A DNA stretch of 64,000 nt from Acinetobacter sp. ANC 4173 (GTDB taxonomy: Bacteria; Pseudomonadota; Gammaproteobacteria; Pseudomonadales; Moraxellaceae), in contig NZ_SJOF01000013.1 in assembly GCF_004331255.1 (NCBI RefSeq), forward strand, positions 1 to 64,000, given 5' to 3'. The notes beneath the pieces were generated by a model. It was not told the origin of the DNA and ran no database searches. It saw only the letters and a program-made list of their open reading frames with translations. A program made the translations under genes and the position numbers. Of the stretch, positions 45,398-54,627 are shown piece after piece. Position 1 is the first letter of the stretch. Every line of letters begins with the position of its first letter.

Positions 45398-45427
45398 AAA
45401 AAGGGTAAAACTCTTTTACCCTTTTTT
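45398..45427 (+). terminator. Terminator of trpGDC
   Basis: AAAAGGGTAAAA and TTTTACCCTTTT pair around CTC, followed by further T residues. Confidence 0.92.
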
Positions 45428-45513
45428 ATTAATCATTCAGCAAATTAATACTTATCGTCGGATCAGACTGCCTAATATATTCCAATGATTAATTCAAAAC
45501 CCTTTTAATTAAA

Positions 45514-46695
45514 TTATTGCTTAAGATCCTTTAGCCATCCATAAATATACGGATCCTTTTTCAATAAACTTGCCACCATTTCACTGCGTTTAGCCTTATC
45601 TAATCTCAATAAAATACTTTTGAGCTCCGCATTAATAGAGTTTTCTGGAGCCCCTCTATCACGAGCCTTACCATACCAATCGTGACCAAGATCATATTTA
45701 TGATTCTCCATGTATATAGCCCCTAATAAGGTACAAGGTCTATAGTCTTGAGAACTATGATCATGTGCTTTTAAACCATGTTCTAGAGCGATATCTGATT
45801 TCTTAAGATCCCTTTTAACTCCACCTAAAGTAGTGAAATAAGCGGATAATAATTTGCTGTTTTTATTTAAGGAAATTTTTGTATTTTCTAGAAATCTTTC
45901 AGCTTCTTTACTAGCTTTACATTTTCTTAATTGGCTAGAAGCATTGATAGCATACCAGTCTGATTTAGTTACTTCATATAGTTTAAGGTAAAAGTCGGCT
46001 TCTACACGATGAAATTTTATTTTAACTTCACCAGTAAAAAACTCTCGTCCTTCAGAACTTAACCAAATAGCATCTTGCTCCTGTAATCTTTGTTGGTTAT
46101 CTAATAAATTCAATATATTAAGTAGTTTATATCTCTGCTTGTTGCCAATAAGATAAGGATGAATTTCATATTTACTTAAAAGAGCTTTCTCTCTTTGTTG
46201 TGCAATATATTTTGGATCAGATTCTAATTTCTTTCTTCTCTCACGTTCAGCTTGTTCTCTAGCTTTTCTTTCTTGAACTAATTTTTCTTGACGTTTTTGC
46301 TCTTCAATACGCTCTAACTCCTTAAGCTTTTCTAGGTACATTTGTTCTTCTTCTAAACGTTTTTTATATACGATTCTGTCATTAGCAGATTCTTTTTTAT
46401 ATTGATTAAAAGAGATTTTCCCTTCAACAAGGTCATGTAAAGCATTCAGATTATTGCGAAGTAAATAGGCTTTTTCTGGCAAAGTTAAACTGTCATTCTG
46501 CTTCGTTTTTAATTTCTGGATGATTTTATAAAGCATACTGTGGGGGATTATTGAACTTTCTATATGGTCTAAATAGTAAAAAGCAGCATCTTTCTTCATG
46601 TCATCAATATTTTTTTGATGTTTTTGAGCATCTTCAACTGTGACCTTTCCCTGATAATTAGAACGATATGAGTTTTTAAAAGTATTTCTATTCAT
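45514..46695 (-). CDS. Hypothetical coiled-coil/TPR-like protein, accessory-looking
   Basis: A 393-residue protein. After a helical N-terminus, residues about 115-170 form a long charged coiled coil (LEEEQMYLEKLKELERIEEQ, then many Arg/Glu). Residues about 275-375 look like TPR- or Sel1-like helical pairs (LLGAIYMENHKYDLGHDWYGKARDRGAPENS). It is Lys/Asn-rich with an AT-rich codon choice compared with the trp genes beside it, and it stands alone between two core loci. No signal peptide. I recognise no named family. Lateral acquisition is plausible. The function is unknown. Confidence 0.75.
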   Translation of the reverse strand: MNRNTFKNSYRSNYQGKVTVEDAQKHQKNIDDMKKDAAFYYLDHIESSIIPHSMLYKIIQKLKTKQNDSLTLPEKAYLLRNNLNALHDLVEGKISFNQYKKESANDRIVYKKRLEEEQMYLEKLKELERIEEQKRQEKLVQERKAREQAERERRKKLESDPKYIAQQREKALLSKYEIHPYLIGNKQRYKLLNILNLLDNQQRLQEQDAIWLSSEGREFFTGEVKIKFHRVEADFYLKLYEVTKSDWYAINASSQLRKCKASKEAERFLENTKISLNKNSKLLSAYFTTLGGVKRDLKKSDIALEHGLKAHDHSSQDYRPCTLLGAIYMENHKYDLGHDWYGKARDRGAPENSINAELKSILLRLDKAKRSEMVASLLKKDPYIYGWLKDLKQ

Positions 46696-46912
46696 TTCAA
46701 GTATTAAAATTATAAGCTATTAAATAGTTATACAAAATCATATCCAAATTTGGAATATTTTTTCTTAATCTAAACTGAATTTTAATAATTATAAAAAAAT
46801 GAGCTGTTCATCTCTTACTTTAATTCAATATAACATCCTGTGAGTTCAATTTGCAGCAATTTCAGATTATAATTGCCGCTTAAACCCCATCTTGCAGTTA
46901 TTTCTGGACATT

Positions 46913-47599
46913 ATGAGCAAACATGATTCATCGCTTTCTAAAGATCAGTACAACTTACTGAAGGCTTTTAAAAAGCAAATTAATCATCCACATTCAACCG
47001 CTGCTGAACAGCAAGTTGAAGCGAAAAAGCAAGCTGTAATAGCTGAGCCAGATGATGCCGAATTATTTCTAAAATCCATGCAAGGTGTACAAAAAATGGA
47101 TGTCGGCAATATCGCTCAGATTGCCAAAAGTTCGAAAAAGAAATTAGATGCTCAGGTTTTAGCAAAGCGAGCAGCGGCTATTGGTCCAACTGAATCTGAA
47201 ATGGCTGAACTTTCCGACACACAAGCCATGCTCAACCCAGTTGCCAGTCAAGCGAATTTGAGTTATCGCATTGCGACGTTGCAACATAAGGTTTTTGAAG
47301 ATTTAAAAGCAGGTAAAATACGTTGGTTTGAAGCGGTAGATTTACATGGCTGCACCGTAGAGCAAGCCCGTGCTGCCGTACTTCAAATTATTCAAATGGC
47401 AAAAGATGAAAATCAGAATGTCATTAAAATTGTACACGGCAAAGGTCCTGAAGCTATTTTAAAAACCTATGTGAATGGCTGGTTACGTCAGCATCGTGAT
47501 GTACTGGCATTTGTGAGTGCACCGGATAATCAGGGTGGTACGGGCGCGGTTTTAGTTTTACTAAAACGTTCAGAAAAAAATCCAAAACACAAACAGTAA
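46913..47599 (+). CDS. Smr-domain protein
   Basis: A 228-residue protein with a C-terminal Smr domain (about 140-218): VDLHGCTVEQAR at 142-153, KIVHGKG at 172-178 and the GGTGAVLVLLK loop at 208-218. The N-terminal half is charged and helical. Stand-alone Smr proteins such as SmrB act as nucleases on stalled or collided ribosome mRNAs in E. coli; the DLHG and HGKG residues needed are present. I chose the ATG at 46913. Confidence 0.9.
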   Translation: MSKHDSSLSKDQYNLLKAFKKQINHPHSTAAEQQVEAKKQAVIAEPDDAELFLKSMQGVQKMDVGNIAQIAKSSKKKLDAQVLAKRAAAIGPTESEMAELSDTQAMLNPVASQANLSYRIATLQHKVFEDLKAGKIRWFEAVDLHGCTVEQARAAVLQIIQMAKDENQNVIKIVHGKGPEAILKTYVNGWLRQHRDVLAFVSAPDNQGGTGAVLVLLKRSEKNPKHKQ

Positions 47600-47686
47600 T
47601 CGGATTTTGATATTAAACACGGTATTTTTTCGGTTTTCTGGTACAATGCCGTCCTTGTTCAATATAAGAGTAAGTGAAAACGTCTT

Positions 47687-48241
47687 ATGTCTATGCAGCA
47701 ATCCTACGCAAACATTTTAACTGCCGTTGGTGAAGACCTGAATCGTCCAGGTTTACTTGATACACCTGTGCGTGCTGCTAAAGCGTTTTCGTATTTAACG
47801 TCTGGTTATAGTAAGACGCTAGAAGAAGTGACCAATAAAGCGGTGTTCCCATCGGACAACCGTGAAATGGTCTTGGTGAAAAATATTGAATTTTATTCGC
47901 TTTGCGAACACCATCTCCTCCCGTTCTATGGTCGTGTGCATATCGCTTATTTACCTGAAGGTCATGTGCTTGGCTTATCTAAATTTGCTCGCATTACTGA
48001 AATGTTCGCACGTCGTTTACAAATTCAGGAAAATTTGACCCAGCAAATTGCCGAAGCTGTTGCTGAAGTCACTCAGGCACGTGGTGTTGCTGTGGTGATT
48101 GATTCTGCGCATATGTGCATGATGATGCGCGGTGTCGGTAAACAAGAGTCAACCACACGTACCGTTTCATTTATTGGGGAATTTAAAACCGATAAAGAAT
48201 CACGTCGTGAATTCCTCAGTGCAGTACCTGAAAGTTACTGA
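47687..48241 (+). CDS. folE: GTP cyclohydrolase I
   Basis: A 184-residue enzyme converting GTP to dihydroneopterin triphosphate, the first step of folate synthesis. Zinc and active-site residues lie in [20 protein letters not shown] (about 68-87) and [17 protein letters not shown] (about 144-160). [12 protein letters not shown] near the end is the usual allosteric/GTP contact. Length is normal for the short bacterial form. Followed by a bidirectional terminator. Confidence 0.96.
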   Translation: MSMQQSYANILTAVGEDLNRPGLLDTPVRAAKAFSYLTSGYSKTLEEVTNKAVFPSDNREMVLVKNIEFYSLCEHHLLPFYGRVHIAYLPEGHVLGLSKFARITEMFARRLQIQENLTQQIAEAVAEVTQARGVAVVIDSAHMCMMMRGVGKQESTTRTVSFIGEFKTDKESRREFLSAVPESY

Positions 48242-48260
48242 TTCATCTCAAATGAATTAA

Positions 48261-48294
48261 AAAATAAACCCCGAAACACTCGGGGTTTATTTTT
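48261..48294. terminator. Bidirectional terminator after folE
   Basis: AAAATAAACCCCG and CGGGGTTTATTTT form a 13-bp stem with A/T flanks, between folE and the converging arsH remnant. Confidence 0.92.
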
Positions 48295-48297
48295 ATC

Positions 48298-48636
48298 TTA
48301 TAGTGAACGCTGATTCACGCACTTCGACAACTGCTCTGCGGTTTCAACACGTTCCGAATAACAATCCGTTAAATAGGCTGACTGTCCACGGGTCAACAAG
48401 GTAAATTTATACAATTCTTCCAGCACATCCACGATGCGGGTATAGAAAGATGAATCTGTCATTGAGCCATCTTCTTCAAATTTCAAGAATGCTTTTGGAA
48501 TCGAATACTGGTTTGGAATGATGATCATACGCATTTGATTGAGTGCACTAAAGATTGTGAACCACCACAAACTTGCATCAAGACCAGTATTTTACTCTGT
48601 GTAGCTCGAATAGCCTCTGCTGCCAGCGGAATCCAG
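48298..48636 (-). pseudogene. arsH: arsH remnant (C-terminal part, frameshifted)
   Basis: The reverse strand encodes the C-terminal part of ArsH, an NADPH-dependent FMN reductase for organoarsenicals. One frame reads DWIPLAAEAIRATQ, then [12 protein letters not shown]; it then shifts by one base (a T missing near 48565) into [20 protein letters not shown], and later [23 protein letters not shown] to the natural stop. Residues between NQMR and MIIIPNQ also appear deleted (family members have about seven more). The N-terminal half is gone, joined to acr3 by a deletion near 48636. Non-functional. Confidence 0.85.
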
Positions 48637-48858
48637 TCAAGGTTCGTTTATCTTTAAAACTTCTGGTAAAGCTGTATAGTCCACCTTTGCCAACGGTGGA
48701 TACATCATCACAATAAGACCGATGGCAATTGGAATATTGACACTGCCGACATGCATTTGATTTAAAACAACCGAAGTTTGCGGGATAAATACCCCAATAG
48801 CAACGCCAAGGGCCATGGCAATAAAAATCCACAAGGTTAAATTGCAGTCCAAAAAGAA
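48637..48858 (-). pseudogene. acr3 (arsenite efflux) remnant, N-terminal fragment
   Basis: The reverse strand encodes LTLWIFIAMALGVAIGVFIP and then NIPIAIGLIVMMYPPLAKVDY, the first two membrane segments of an ACR3-type arsenite permease. After about 75 residues a missing T in a T run near 48657 shifts the frame to KDKRTLT, and then a deletion removes the rest of acr3 and joins arsH. An in-frame stop also lies just upstream of the fragment, so the start is damaged. Eight of ten helices are lost; it cannot function. Confidence 0.85.
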
Positions 48859-49080
48859 AGTCTAGAAGTCGACAGGTATTTTCTCAATCAGGGAGATTTG
48901 TTTTATATAGCGAATAGATCTCATTCGATAGATTTTTTGATCAGCTTAAAACAAACAAGCATCCAACATTCTAAATACAAGATACATCCAATTCTGATTC
49001 TATTTAATCAGGACCGCATCTGGTCATTAAATTCATTCAAACATCAGCTATCGTACAATAAACCTGCTAAATACAGTGAA
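48859..49080. other. Spacer between acr3 remnant and arsR
   Basis: AT-rich DNA with no supported gene. It should have held the acr3 start and possibly another ars gene; no clear protein similarity remains to my eye. Confidence 0.5.
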
Positions 49081-49404
49081 TCAATCACAATGGATATTGG
49101 TCAAAGTATTCAAATAAAAAGTTTCTCTGTCTGTTTGTGCTGACTGAGCAATGATCTTTAACACCGCATTTGCCCATTCAGGTAAATCTGGATTCACACG
49201 GTAATACACCCATTGCCCTTTGCGCTGATCCAATAAAACCGATAAATTTCTAAGCAATGCCAAATGTCGTGAAATTTTAGGCTGACTCAATTGCAATAAT
49301 TCCGTCAGTTCACACACACATACATTTTCTCTCACAAGTACCCACTTAATAATGTCCAAGCGAGTAGGGTCAGAGAGACATTTAAAGAAATTAGTTTGAT
49401 CCAT
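49081..49404 (-). CDS. arsR: ArsR-type arsenic-responsive repressor
   Basis: A 107-residue winged-helix repressor of the ArsR/SmtB family. The As(III) site C29-V-C31 in ENVCVCELTELL and the recognition helix LSQPKISRHLALLRN are both present, so the protein looks intact although every other gene of the cluster is broken. I chose the ATG at 49404; a TTG at 49416 would add four residues. It diverges from the arsC pseudogene across about 90 bp that contains ATATATGTATATCAATATAT-like inverted repeats, a likely operator. Confidence 0.88.
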   Translation of the reverse strand: MDQTNFFKCLSDPTRLDIIKWVLVRENVCVCELTELLQLSQPKISRHLALLRNLSVLLDQRKGQWVYYRVNPDLPEWANAVLKIIAQSAQTDRETFYLNTLTNIHCD

Positions 49405-49494
49405 TTTACAGCCCAAAATTTAGTAATCCTTGATATATGTATATCAATATATAAATGCAATAAAGTTTATTTAACGAAAGATGATGTCTAAAAA

Positions 49495-49917
49495 ATGATT
49501 AAGATTTATCATAATCCTGCTTGTGGTACGTTCAGAAATACCCTTGGTCTCATATAAAACACGGGTCAAAAACCAGAAATTATTAAATATCTTAAAACAC
49601 TACCTAATAAACAAGAATTGATTGATTTAATCAAGCACTCAGGCTTATCTGTACGTGAAGTACTACGCAAAAATGTTCCACCTTATGAGGAATTACAACT
49701 AGAACAGTCAACGCATAACGATGAGCAACTTATTGATTTTATGCTGCAATATCAAATTTTAATCAATAGACCTTTTGCAGTAACAGAACTCGATATGAGA
49801 TTATGTCGACCCTCTGAAGTCGTTCTTGAAATTTTTACAGAGCCACAACGTAGTAGTTTTAGCAAAGAAGATGATGAGCCATTAATCAATAAACATGGGA
49901 AATTGATTAAAAATTAA
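49495..49917 (+). pseudogene. arsC: arsC (arsenate reductase) with a nonsense codon
   Basis: The forward strand encodes MIKIYHNPACGTFRNTLGLI, a TAA stop at 49555-49557 (codon 21), then in the same frame NTGQKPEIIKYLKTLP and on through LLRKNVPPYEEL, DFMLQYQILINRPF and RLCRPSEVVLEIF to the normal end. It is a glutaredoxin-dependent arsenate reductase with the catalytic Cys of ACGT intact but a premature stop where relatives have a charged residue. Translation from an internal start would lack the active site. Confidence 0.92.
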
Positions 49918-49928
49918 AATGTATTCAA

Positions 49929-49958
49929 GAAAAAAGGCGCTTACAATGCACCTTTTTT
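49929..49958. terminator. Terminator between arsC remnant and DUF4105 gene
   Basis: AAAAAAGGCGC and TGCACCTTTTTT pair with one mismatch and have A/T tracts on both sides, between convergent genes. Confidence 0.75.
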
Positions 49959-49971
49959 CCTCTGCTTAAGT

Positions 49972-51855
49972 TCAGAAAAATCGGACATAACCGAAGCTCA
50001 GCTTATTCCAATCTTTTTCATCTTGATATTGATACTCCCACCCCACGCGTAATGCATTCTGCGCATTCAATGCATACTGTACTTGCGAATTCAATCGAAC
50101 TTGCCATTGATGCGAATCTTCCCAATATGGCAATTCGACCTGCACAATCGAATTAATATGGTCTGTCCAAATGTTCTGACAACCGACCATCGGCCCTATA
50201 CCCAATCGCCAGCCTTTATCTAATGATTTTCCACCCTGAAAATAGGTTTGCATTTGCGCATAACATAGATTCTCTCGTTTTGAGTCCGCATAGCTGTAGC
50301 CCATCTGCATTTTTAAACTGGCAACACCATGTTGATCCTGCTCGCTAAAATGCCCTGACGAATCAGTCGCTTCTTGTTGCCAACCCAGATTAAATCCCCA
50401 TGTCAACGGCGTTTTAAACGCTGTAATCGGGTTATAAGAATTTACTGTCAGAAAGTCGAAATGTTCTAACTTCAACTCATCCTCACGCAATTGAATAGCC
50501 CCATCCCAAAACAACAATTGTGTTCCTATACGGTATCCGCCTTGAGGATCAATCAAATCATGATAGGCTTGACGATGTCCCAACTCAATAAATTCATCGC
50601 CTTGCACAGTTCCTGCTTTTACAGAGAAATTTCGAGCATCATGTGATTGTGTGGGGTCAATACGTGGACGTTTGGGCGCTTGACGCTGCTTATCTAAATC
50701 GATCGTACTACGTAAAATGAGTAATTCACGAAGATTAGGCTGTGCAAAAGCAACATCTACTTTACGTGCGACCAATTGCAAATACAGATCGTCATAGGCC
50801 ATTTCTAAAATTTTGGCACGATCTTCCGCAGAATAAGCTGCCAAAATTTCCAGTCTTTGTTTTTGTTCAGTAAAAGCAACCTGATGGGCTGTTTTGGCCA
50901 AACTTTGCCCATGCTGTTTGGCTTGTGCCAATAATTGGGTTTCTAAGGCAGGACGATAGACTGTCTCACGAACAATCCCTTGCTGATCAATGGCTTTAAT
51001 GGTCTGCATTGGAATTGCTGCGACTTTAAACTGTTGACTTAAATTGAGTTCGGGACGCACCAAATCAATCAGCCCTAACAGACGATAAGCACAGTTATCG
51101 CTGACAAAATAATAGGGAAAAGTCACATGTTGCATTTCCCAAATATGCTGTACCAAAAAGCGAGTTTCTTCTGGGTTTAAATTGAGTTCATATTCCCACA
51201 AGTCACGACTTTCTAAGTCCCCATATTCTTTTACCTTGCGATAATATGGCATTAAAGAGTATTCGCCAGGATATTGTCCAGTTAAGCCTTTCCAAGCAAA
51301 GGCCCAACCATCCGCGCTTGCGACCGTGGCTGCATAGTTCACCGCATAAGAAACCAAGTTTAATTGTTTCTGGTCTTTGGGATCTAAACGCAATAAGGTA
51401 TGCCCAAACATCGAACTCGGATTACCCATAAAGTCAGTTGCATAAATTAAAGTGGCTTTATAGGGTTTAATTTCACCAAGCCATTTGTCTAATTCAGGAC
51501 ATTCAACTTGTGGTAAATCTGTCGCGGAAATCTTCAGTTGCTTGATTAACCATTGACTGCGTGCTGGAAATCGGCAGCGAACAGATTGATTCGGAGCCGC
51601 CGTTAGAAACAGCGCTTCGATATTGCTATTTAATTCATTTTGTAAATGTGTCTGCCCTTCTGGGCTAAGAAAATAGCCCGTATAGTGAACTTCACTGTGC
51701 CCTTTGGAGTCGGCATACATTAATCTTTGCCAAGTTGTCTCTTGCACCAGGTGTTTCTGGGTCGCCATTTGAACATAGTGCATAGAGGGTGTAGGTTCAA
51801 CGGCATACGCCAGACTAGAACCGAATAAAGCTGTAAATAATGCAATCTTTTTCAT
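49972..51855 (-). CDS. DUF4105 family envelope protein
   Basis: A 627-residue exported protein with signal peptide (1-18, LAYA/V). The DUF4105 domain spans about 125-300 with ATLIYATDFMGNPSSMFGHTLLRL and the conserved YFVSDNCAYRLLGLI near 250-265; the Ser, His and Cys there suggest a papain-like (NlpC/P60-like) peptidase fold. The C-terminal third alternates polar and hydrophobic residues and ends FGYVRFF, which looks like an outer-membrane barrel. It directly follows a DUF3015 gene, a pairing that I recall from other gammaproteobacteria. The role is unknown. Confidence 0.87.
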   Translation of the reverse strand: MKKIALFTALFGSSLAYAVEPTPSMHYVQMATQKHLVQETTWQRLMYADSKGHSEVHYTGYFLSPEGQTHLQNELNSNIEALFLTAAPNQSVRCRFPARSQWLIKQLKISATDLPQVECPELDKWLGEIKPYKATLIYATDFMGNPSSMFGHTLLRLDPKDQKQLNLVSYAVNYAATVASADGWAFAWKGLTGQYPGEYSLMPYYRKVKEYGDLESRDLWEYELNLNPEETRFLVQHIWEMQHVTFPYYFVSDNCAYRLLGLIDLVRPELNLSQQFKVAAIPMQTIKAIDQQGIVRETVYRPALETQLLAQAKQHGQSLAKTAHQVAFTEQKQRLEILAAYSAEDRAKILEMAYDDLYLQLVARKVDVAFAQPNLRELLILRSTIDLDKQRQAPKRPRIDPTQSHDARNFSVKAGTVQGDEFIELGHRQAYHDLIDPQGGYRIGTQLLFWDGAIQLREDELKLEHFDFLTVNSYNPITAFKTPLTWGFNLGWQQEATDSSGHFSEQDQHGVASLKMQMGYSYADSKRENLCYAQMQTYFQGGKSLDKGWRLGIGPMVGCQNIWTDHINSIVQVELPYWEDSHQWQVRLNSQVQYALNAQNALRVGWEYQYQDEKDWNKLSFGYVRFF

Positions 51856-51877
51856 TAAATTTAATATTTTTAGATAT

Positions 51878-51906
51878 AAAAAACCCTGTCAGATTGACAG
51901 GGTTTT
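51878..51906 (-). terminator. Terminator between DUF3015 and DUF4105 genes
   Basis: AAAACCCTGTC and GACAGGGTTTT pair around AGATT. On the reverse strand T residues follow. It would limit read-through from DUF3015 into DUF4105. Confidence 0.88.
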
Positions 51907-51917
51907 ACAACAATCAA

Positions 51918-52388
51918 TTAGACATAAGCTTTGAGGACAGCATCTTTTGCCATTACAGCTTGTAGAGAAGTGAGTACTTGGTAAGAATCTTTATTCTCTG
52001 TAGAATAAATTTCAGCAAAATTTTGCTTAGATACAGCAAAGAAACGGGCTTTATCTTCTGCTTTAATATTGAGTAATTCAGCCAATACATTCAAGCTTTC
52101 GCCCTGACCCACTGCCATATCACGCGCCAATGCTTCTGCATTTTCATTGGTAAACGTGACTGCTTGTGCAGTGACTGTACCCGAACCACTACAACCGAGA
52201 GTACCAAAGGTGATACCAAATAATTGGTTGGCAAATAAACCATTTGTTGTAGCGGCAAGTAACTTCGGCACTTTACCTGATTGACCCGCCCAAATCTCAG
52301 AACCAATACCGCAACCTGCATCGCTATCTGCAAATGCTGCTGTAGAACCTATTGCCAATACTGCTGCTAACGCTACTTTTTTTAACAT
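51918..52388 (-). CDS. DUF3015 family periplasmic protein
   Basis: A 156-residue exported protein with signal peptide (1-20, AFA/D). The DUF3015 pattern is CGIGSEIWAGQSGKVPKLLAATTNG near 25-49 and FGITFGTLGCSG near 57-68, with two conserved Cys that could form a disulfide. GGAGAAG precedes the ATG. Immediately upstream of the DUF4105 gene on the same strand. Function unknown; a shared envelope job with DUF4105 is inference. Confidence 0.88.
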   Translation of the reverse strand: MLKKVALAAVLAIGSTAAFADSDAGCGIGSEIWAGQSGKVPKLLAATTNGLFANQLFGITFGTLGCSGSGTVTAQAVTFTNENAEALARDMAVGQGESLNVLAELLNIKAEDKARFFAVSKQNFAEIYSTENKDSYQVLTSLQAVMAKDAVLKAYV

Positions 52389-52530
52389 CGCACTTCTCCA
52401 GAATTATTCTCTGAGTGTTCTAATTATTTACATGTAATGATGGATTACACAAACTTAGATTATCTGCATATCTTTAATAACGCAAAATAATTTATATTAA
52501 AGTTAAAAAAACAAAACTAAACTATTCATA

Positions 52531-53334
52531 TTAATCATTATTTAACTGCCAATCACCCTTTGAGTTGCGTATTCCAAGTATTTTCAAGACTAAAACTAGA
52601 CTTAACAACAGCAACAAATACCATGAACCCAGCTTTCCCCAACCCACCATATGCCAAGCATCAACCTGACTTGGATAAAGCCAAATTTTGTAAAAAGTAC
52701 TCACATTTTCGGCAAGCCAAATAATAAAAGCCAAGACCCACAGAATAGGTAACATCGGCAGTTGAATGGTGTGATGGTGTAATTCAAAACGAATCTTGGT
52801 TTTCCAGAACAGCACGATACTCCAGCAAAACAAGACATAGCGAATATCTGGAATAAAGAATTTGCTCATAAAATTTAAATAAGACAACACTGCCAAAGTC
52901 AACATATGACTAAATTTAGGCAAAGCCTTAAAAGACACAGTATAAAGTCGTAAAGAACGAGCAAAAAAACTTCCGACCGCTGAATACATAAACCCAGCAA
53001 ATAAAGGCACTGTCCACAGTTTAAAAATTGCAGGTTGTGGATATTGCCATGAAGCAATGGCTGGATGCGTAAGGAAAATTTCCATCCCCATTGCCATAAT
53101 GTGAAACAGTGCAATGACTCTGGCTTCTGCCCAAGATTCTAATTTTAAATATAATAAGCAGCATTGAATAATTAAGGCATAAAACAACAGGTAATCATAA
53201 CGATAAAAACCATAATGCGGTTCATAACCTAAAGGCGCAGTAAACACAAAAGCCAATAATAAAAGTATTCCAAATAAGGCAGCCGAAGCTGCCTTATAAG
53301 AAAACTCAACACAAGATTGAGCAACACGCAACAC
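52531..53334 (-). CDS. DUF817 family membrane protein
   Basis: A 267-residue polytopic membrane protein with about eight hydrophobic segments. The DUF817 blocks are HPAIASWQYPQPAIFKLWTVPLFAGFMYSAVGSF near 90-125, FFIPDIRYVLF and IWLAENVSTFYKIWLYPSQ near 208-226. No function known. The start is GTG, 20 bp after hemE on the same strand, so it is probably co-transcribed with hemE. Confidence 0.87.
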   Translation of the reverse strand: MLRVAQSCVEFSYKAASAALFGILLLLAFVFTAPLGYEPHYGFYRYDYLLFYALIIQCCLLYLKLESWAEARVIALFHIMAMGMEIFLTHPAIASWQYPQPAIFKLWTVPLFAGFMYSAVGSFFARSLRLYTVSFKALPKFSHMLTLAVLSYLNFMSKFFIPDIRYVLFCWSIVLFWKTKIRFELHHHTIQLPMLPILWVLAFIIWLAENVSTFYKIWLYPSQVDAWHMVGWGKLGSWYLLLLLSLVLVLKILGIRNSKGDWQLNND

Positions 53335-53354
53335 AGTAAATACTCAACCTAAAT

Positions 53355-54425
53355 TTATAGATACTTTGCGCTATATTCATGTACGGTGTCGATAAACACT
53401 TTCGGATGATCTGGGTTCACCCATTGGGTAATACCATGACCCAAATTCGCAATATATCCCGTTTTTTCACCATTGGCATAAGCTTCATCCAACATAGCTC
53501 GAGTAGCTTTTTGAATCGTTTGTGATGAACCATATAAAGTTGCCGGATCCAAATTGCCCTGTAACGCTGCACGACCATTCACGATTTTACGTGCTACAGA
53601 CAATGGCGTCGTCCAGTCCAATCCTAGCGCATCTGCACCTGTTGCAACCATTGGCTCTAACCATTGACCACCACCCTTGGTGAATAAAATCACTGGAATT
53701 TTGCGACCATCTTTTTCACGTTTTAAACCGCAGATAATTTTCTGCATGTAATTTAATGAAAATTCGATATATTCACGATGTGCTAATGCACCGCCCCAAC
53801 TGTCAAAAATTTGAACAGCTTGCGCACCCGCATCAATTTGCGCATTTAAATAGTCAATCACTGCAATAGCCAAACGATCAAGCAAAGCATGTAAAACTTC
53901 AGGCTGTGCGTACATCATGTGCTTGGTAAAGCGGAAGTCTTTGCTGGAACCGCCTTCAACCATATAAGTCGCTAAAGTCCAAGGACTTCCCGAAAAGCCA
54001 ATCAGTGGCACTTGTCCACCTAAAGCTGAACGAATGGTCGATACCGCATTCATGACATAATCTAAATCAGACTTTGCATTGAATGTCGGTAAATTCATGA
54101 CATCTTGCTCAGTACGTACAGTTTTATGAAACTTTGGACCTTCGCCTGCCTCAAAATACAGACCCAAACCTAAGGCATCTGGAACGGTCAAAATGTCCGA
54201 AAATAAAATTGCGGCATCTAAGTCATAACGACGTAAAGGTTGTAAGGTCACTTCACATGCAAACTCGGTGTTTTTACATAAAGAAAGGAAATCACCTGCC
54301 TTTGCACGTGTTTCACGATACTCAGGTAAATAGCGTCCTGCCTGACGCATCATCCATACAGGCGTAGTATCAACAGGCTCACGCAATAAAGCACGCAGAA
54401 AACGATCATTTTTTAAGGTCGCCAT
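53355..54425 (-). CDS. hemE: Uroporphyrinogen decarboxylase
   Basis: A 356-residue TIM-barrel heme-pathway enzyme converting uroporphyrinogen III to coproporphyrinogen III. The signature [17 protein letters not shown] lies at about 21-37, the catalytic Asp region in [13 protein letters not shown] near 75-87, and the second block [17 protein letters not shown] near 143-159. AGGAAAG precedes the ATG. Followed by the DUF817 gene. Confidence 0.97.
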   Translation of the reverse strand: MATLKNDRFLRALLREPVDTTPVWMMRQAGRYLPEYRETRAKAGDFLSLCKNTEFACEVTLQPLRRYDLDAAILFSDILTVPDALGLGLYFEAGEGPKFHKTVRTEQDVMNLPTFNAKSDLDYVMNAVSTIRSALGGQVPLIGFSGSPWTLATYMVEGGSSKDFRFTKHMMYAQPEVLHALLDRLAIAVIDYLNAQIDAGAQAVQIFDSWGGALAHREYIEFSLNYMQKIICGLKREKDGRKIPVILFTKGGGQWLEPMVATGADALGLDWTTPLSVARKIVNGRAALQGNLDPATLYGSSQTIQKATRAMLDEAYANGEKTGYIANLGHGITQWVNPDHPKVFIDTVHEYSAKYL

Positions 54426-54627
54426 TGACTTTCCTAACTTAATTTAATCTTTGCAGCATCATAACAAAAAGGACTAAATTTTAATAACTTCTAACACGAT
54501 TAAAATTTAATGTTCTTGTTGGACAAATGTCTATTTACACAAAACAAATACTGCATCTGCCATTTTTTTCTGCAATACTTGCGTCGTTTGTCACTTAGTA
54601 AATGAATAATTCTTAAGGTTGAATTAC

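Noticed and set aside
45514..46695. A known phage-defence or toxin gene
   Set aside because: No catalytic motif, partner gene or family match is visible, so only the accessory character is reported.
48578..48832. An open frame on the reverse strand across the ars remnant
   Set aside because: Mostly a frame-shifted reading of acr3; only its last part (KDKRTLT) reflects the original protein, so it is not a gene.
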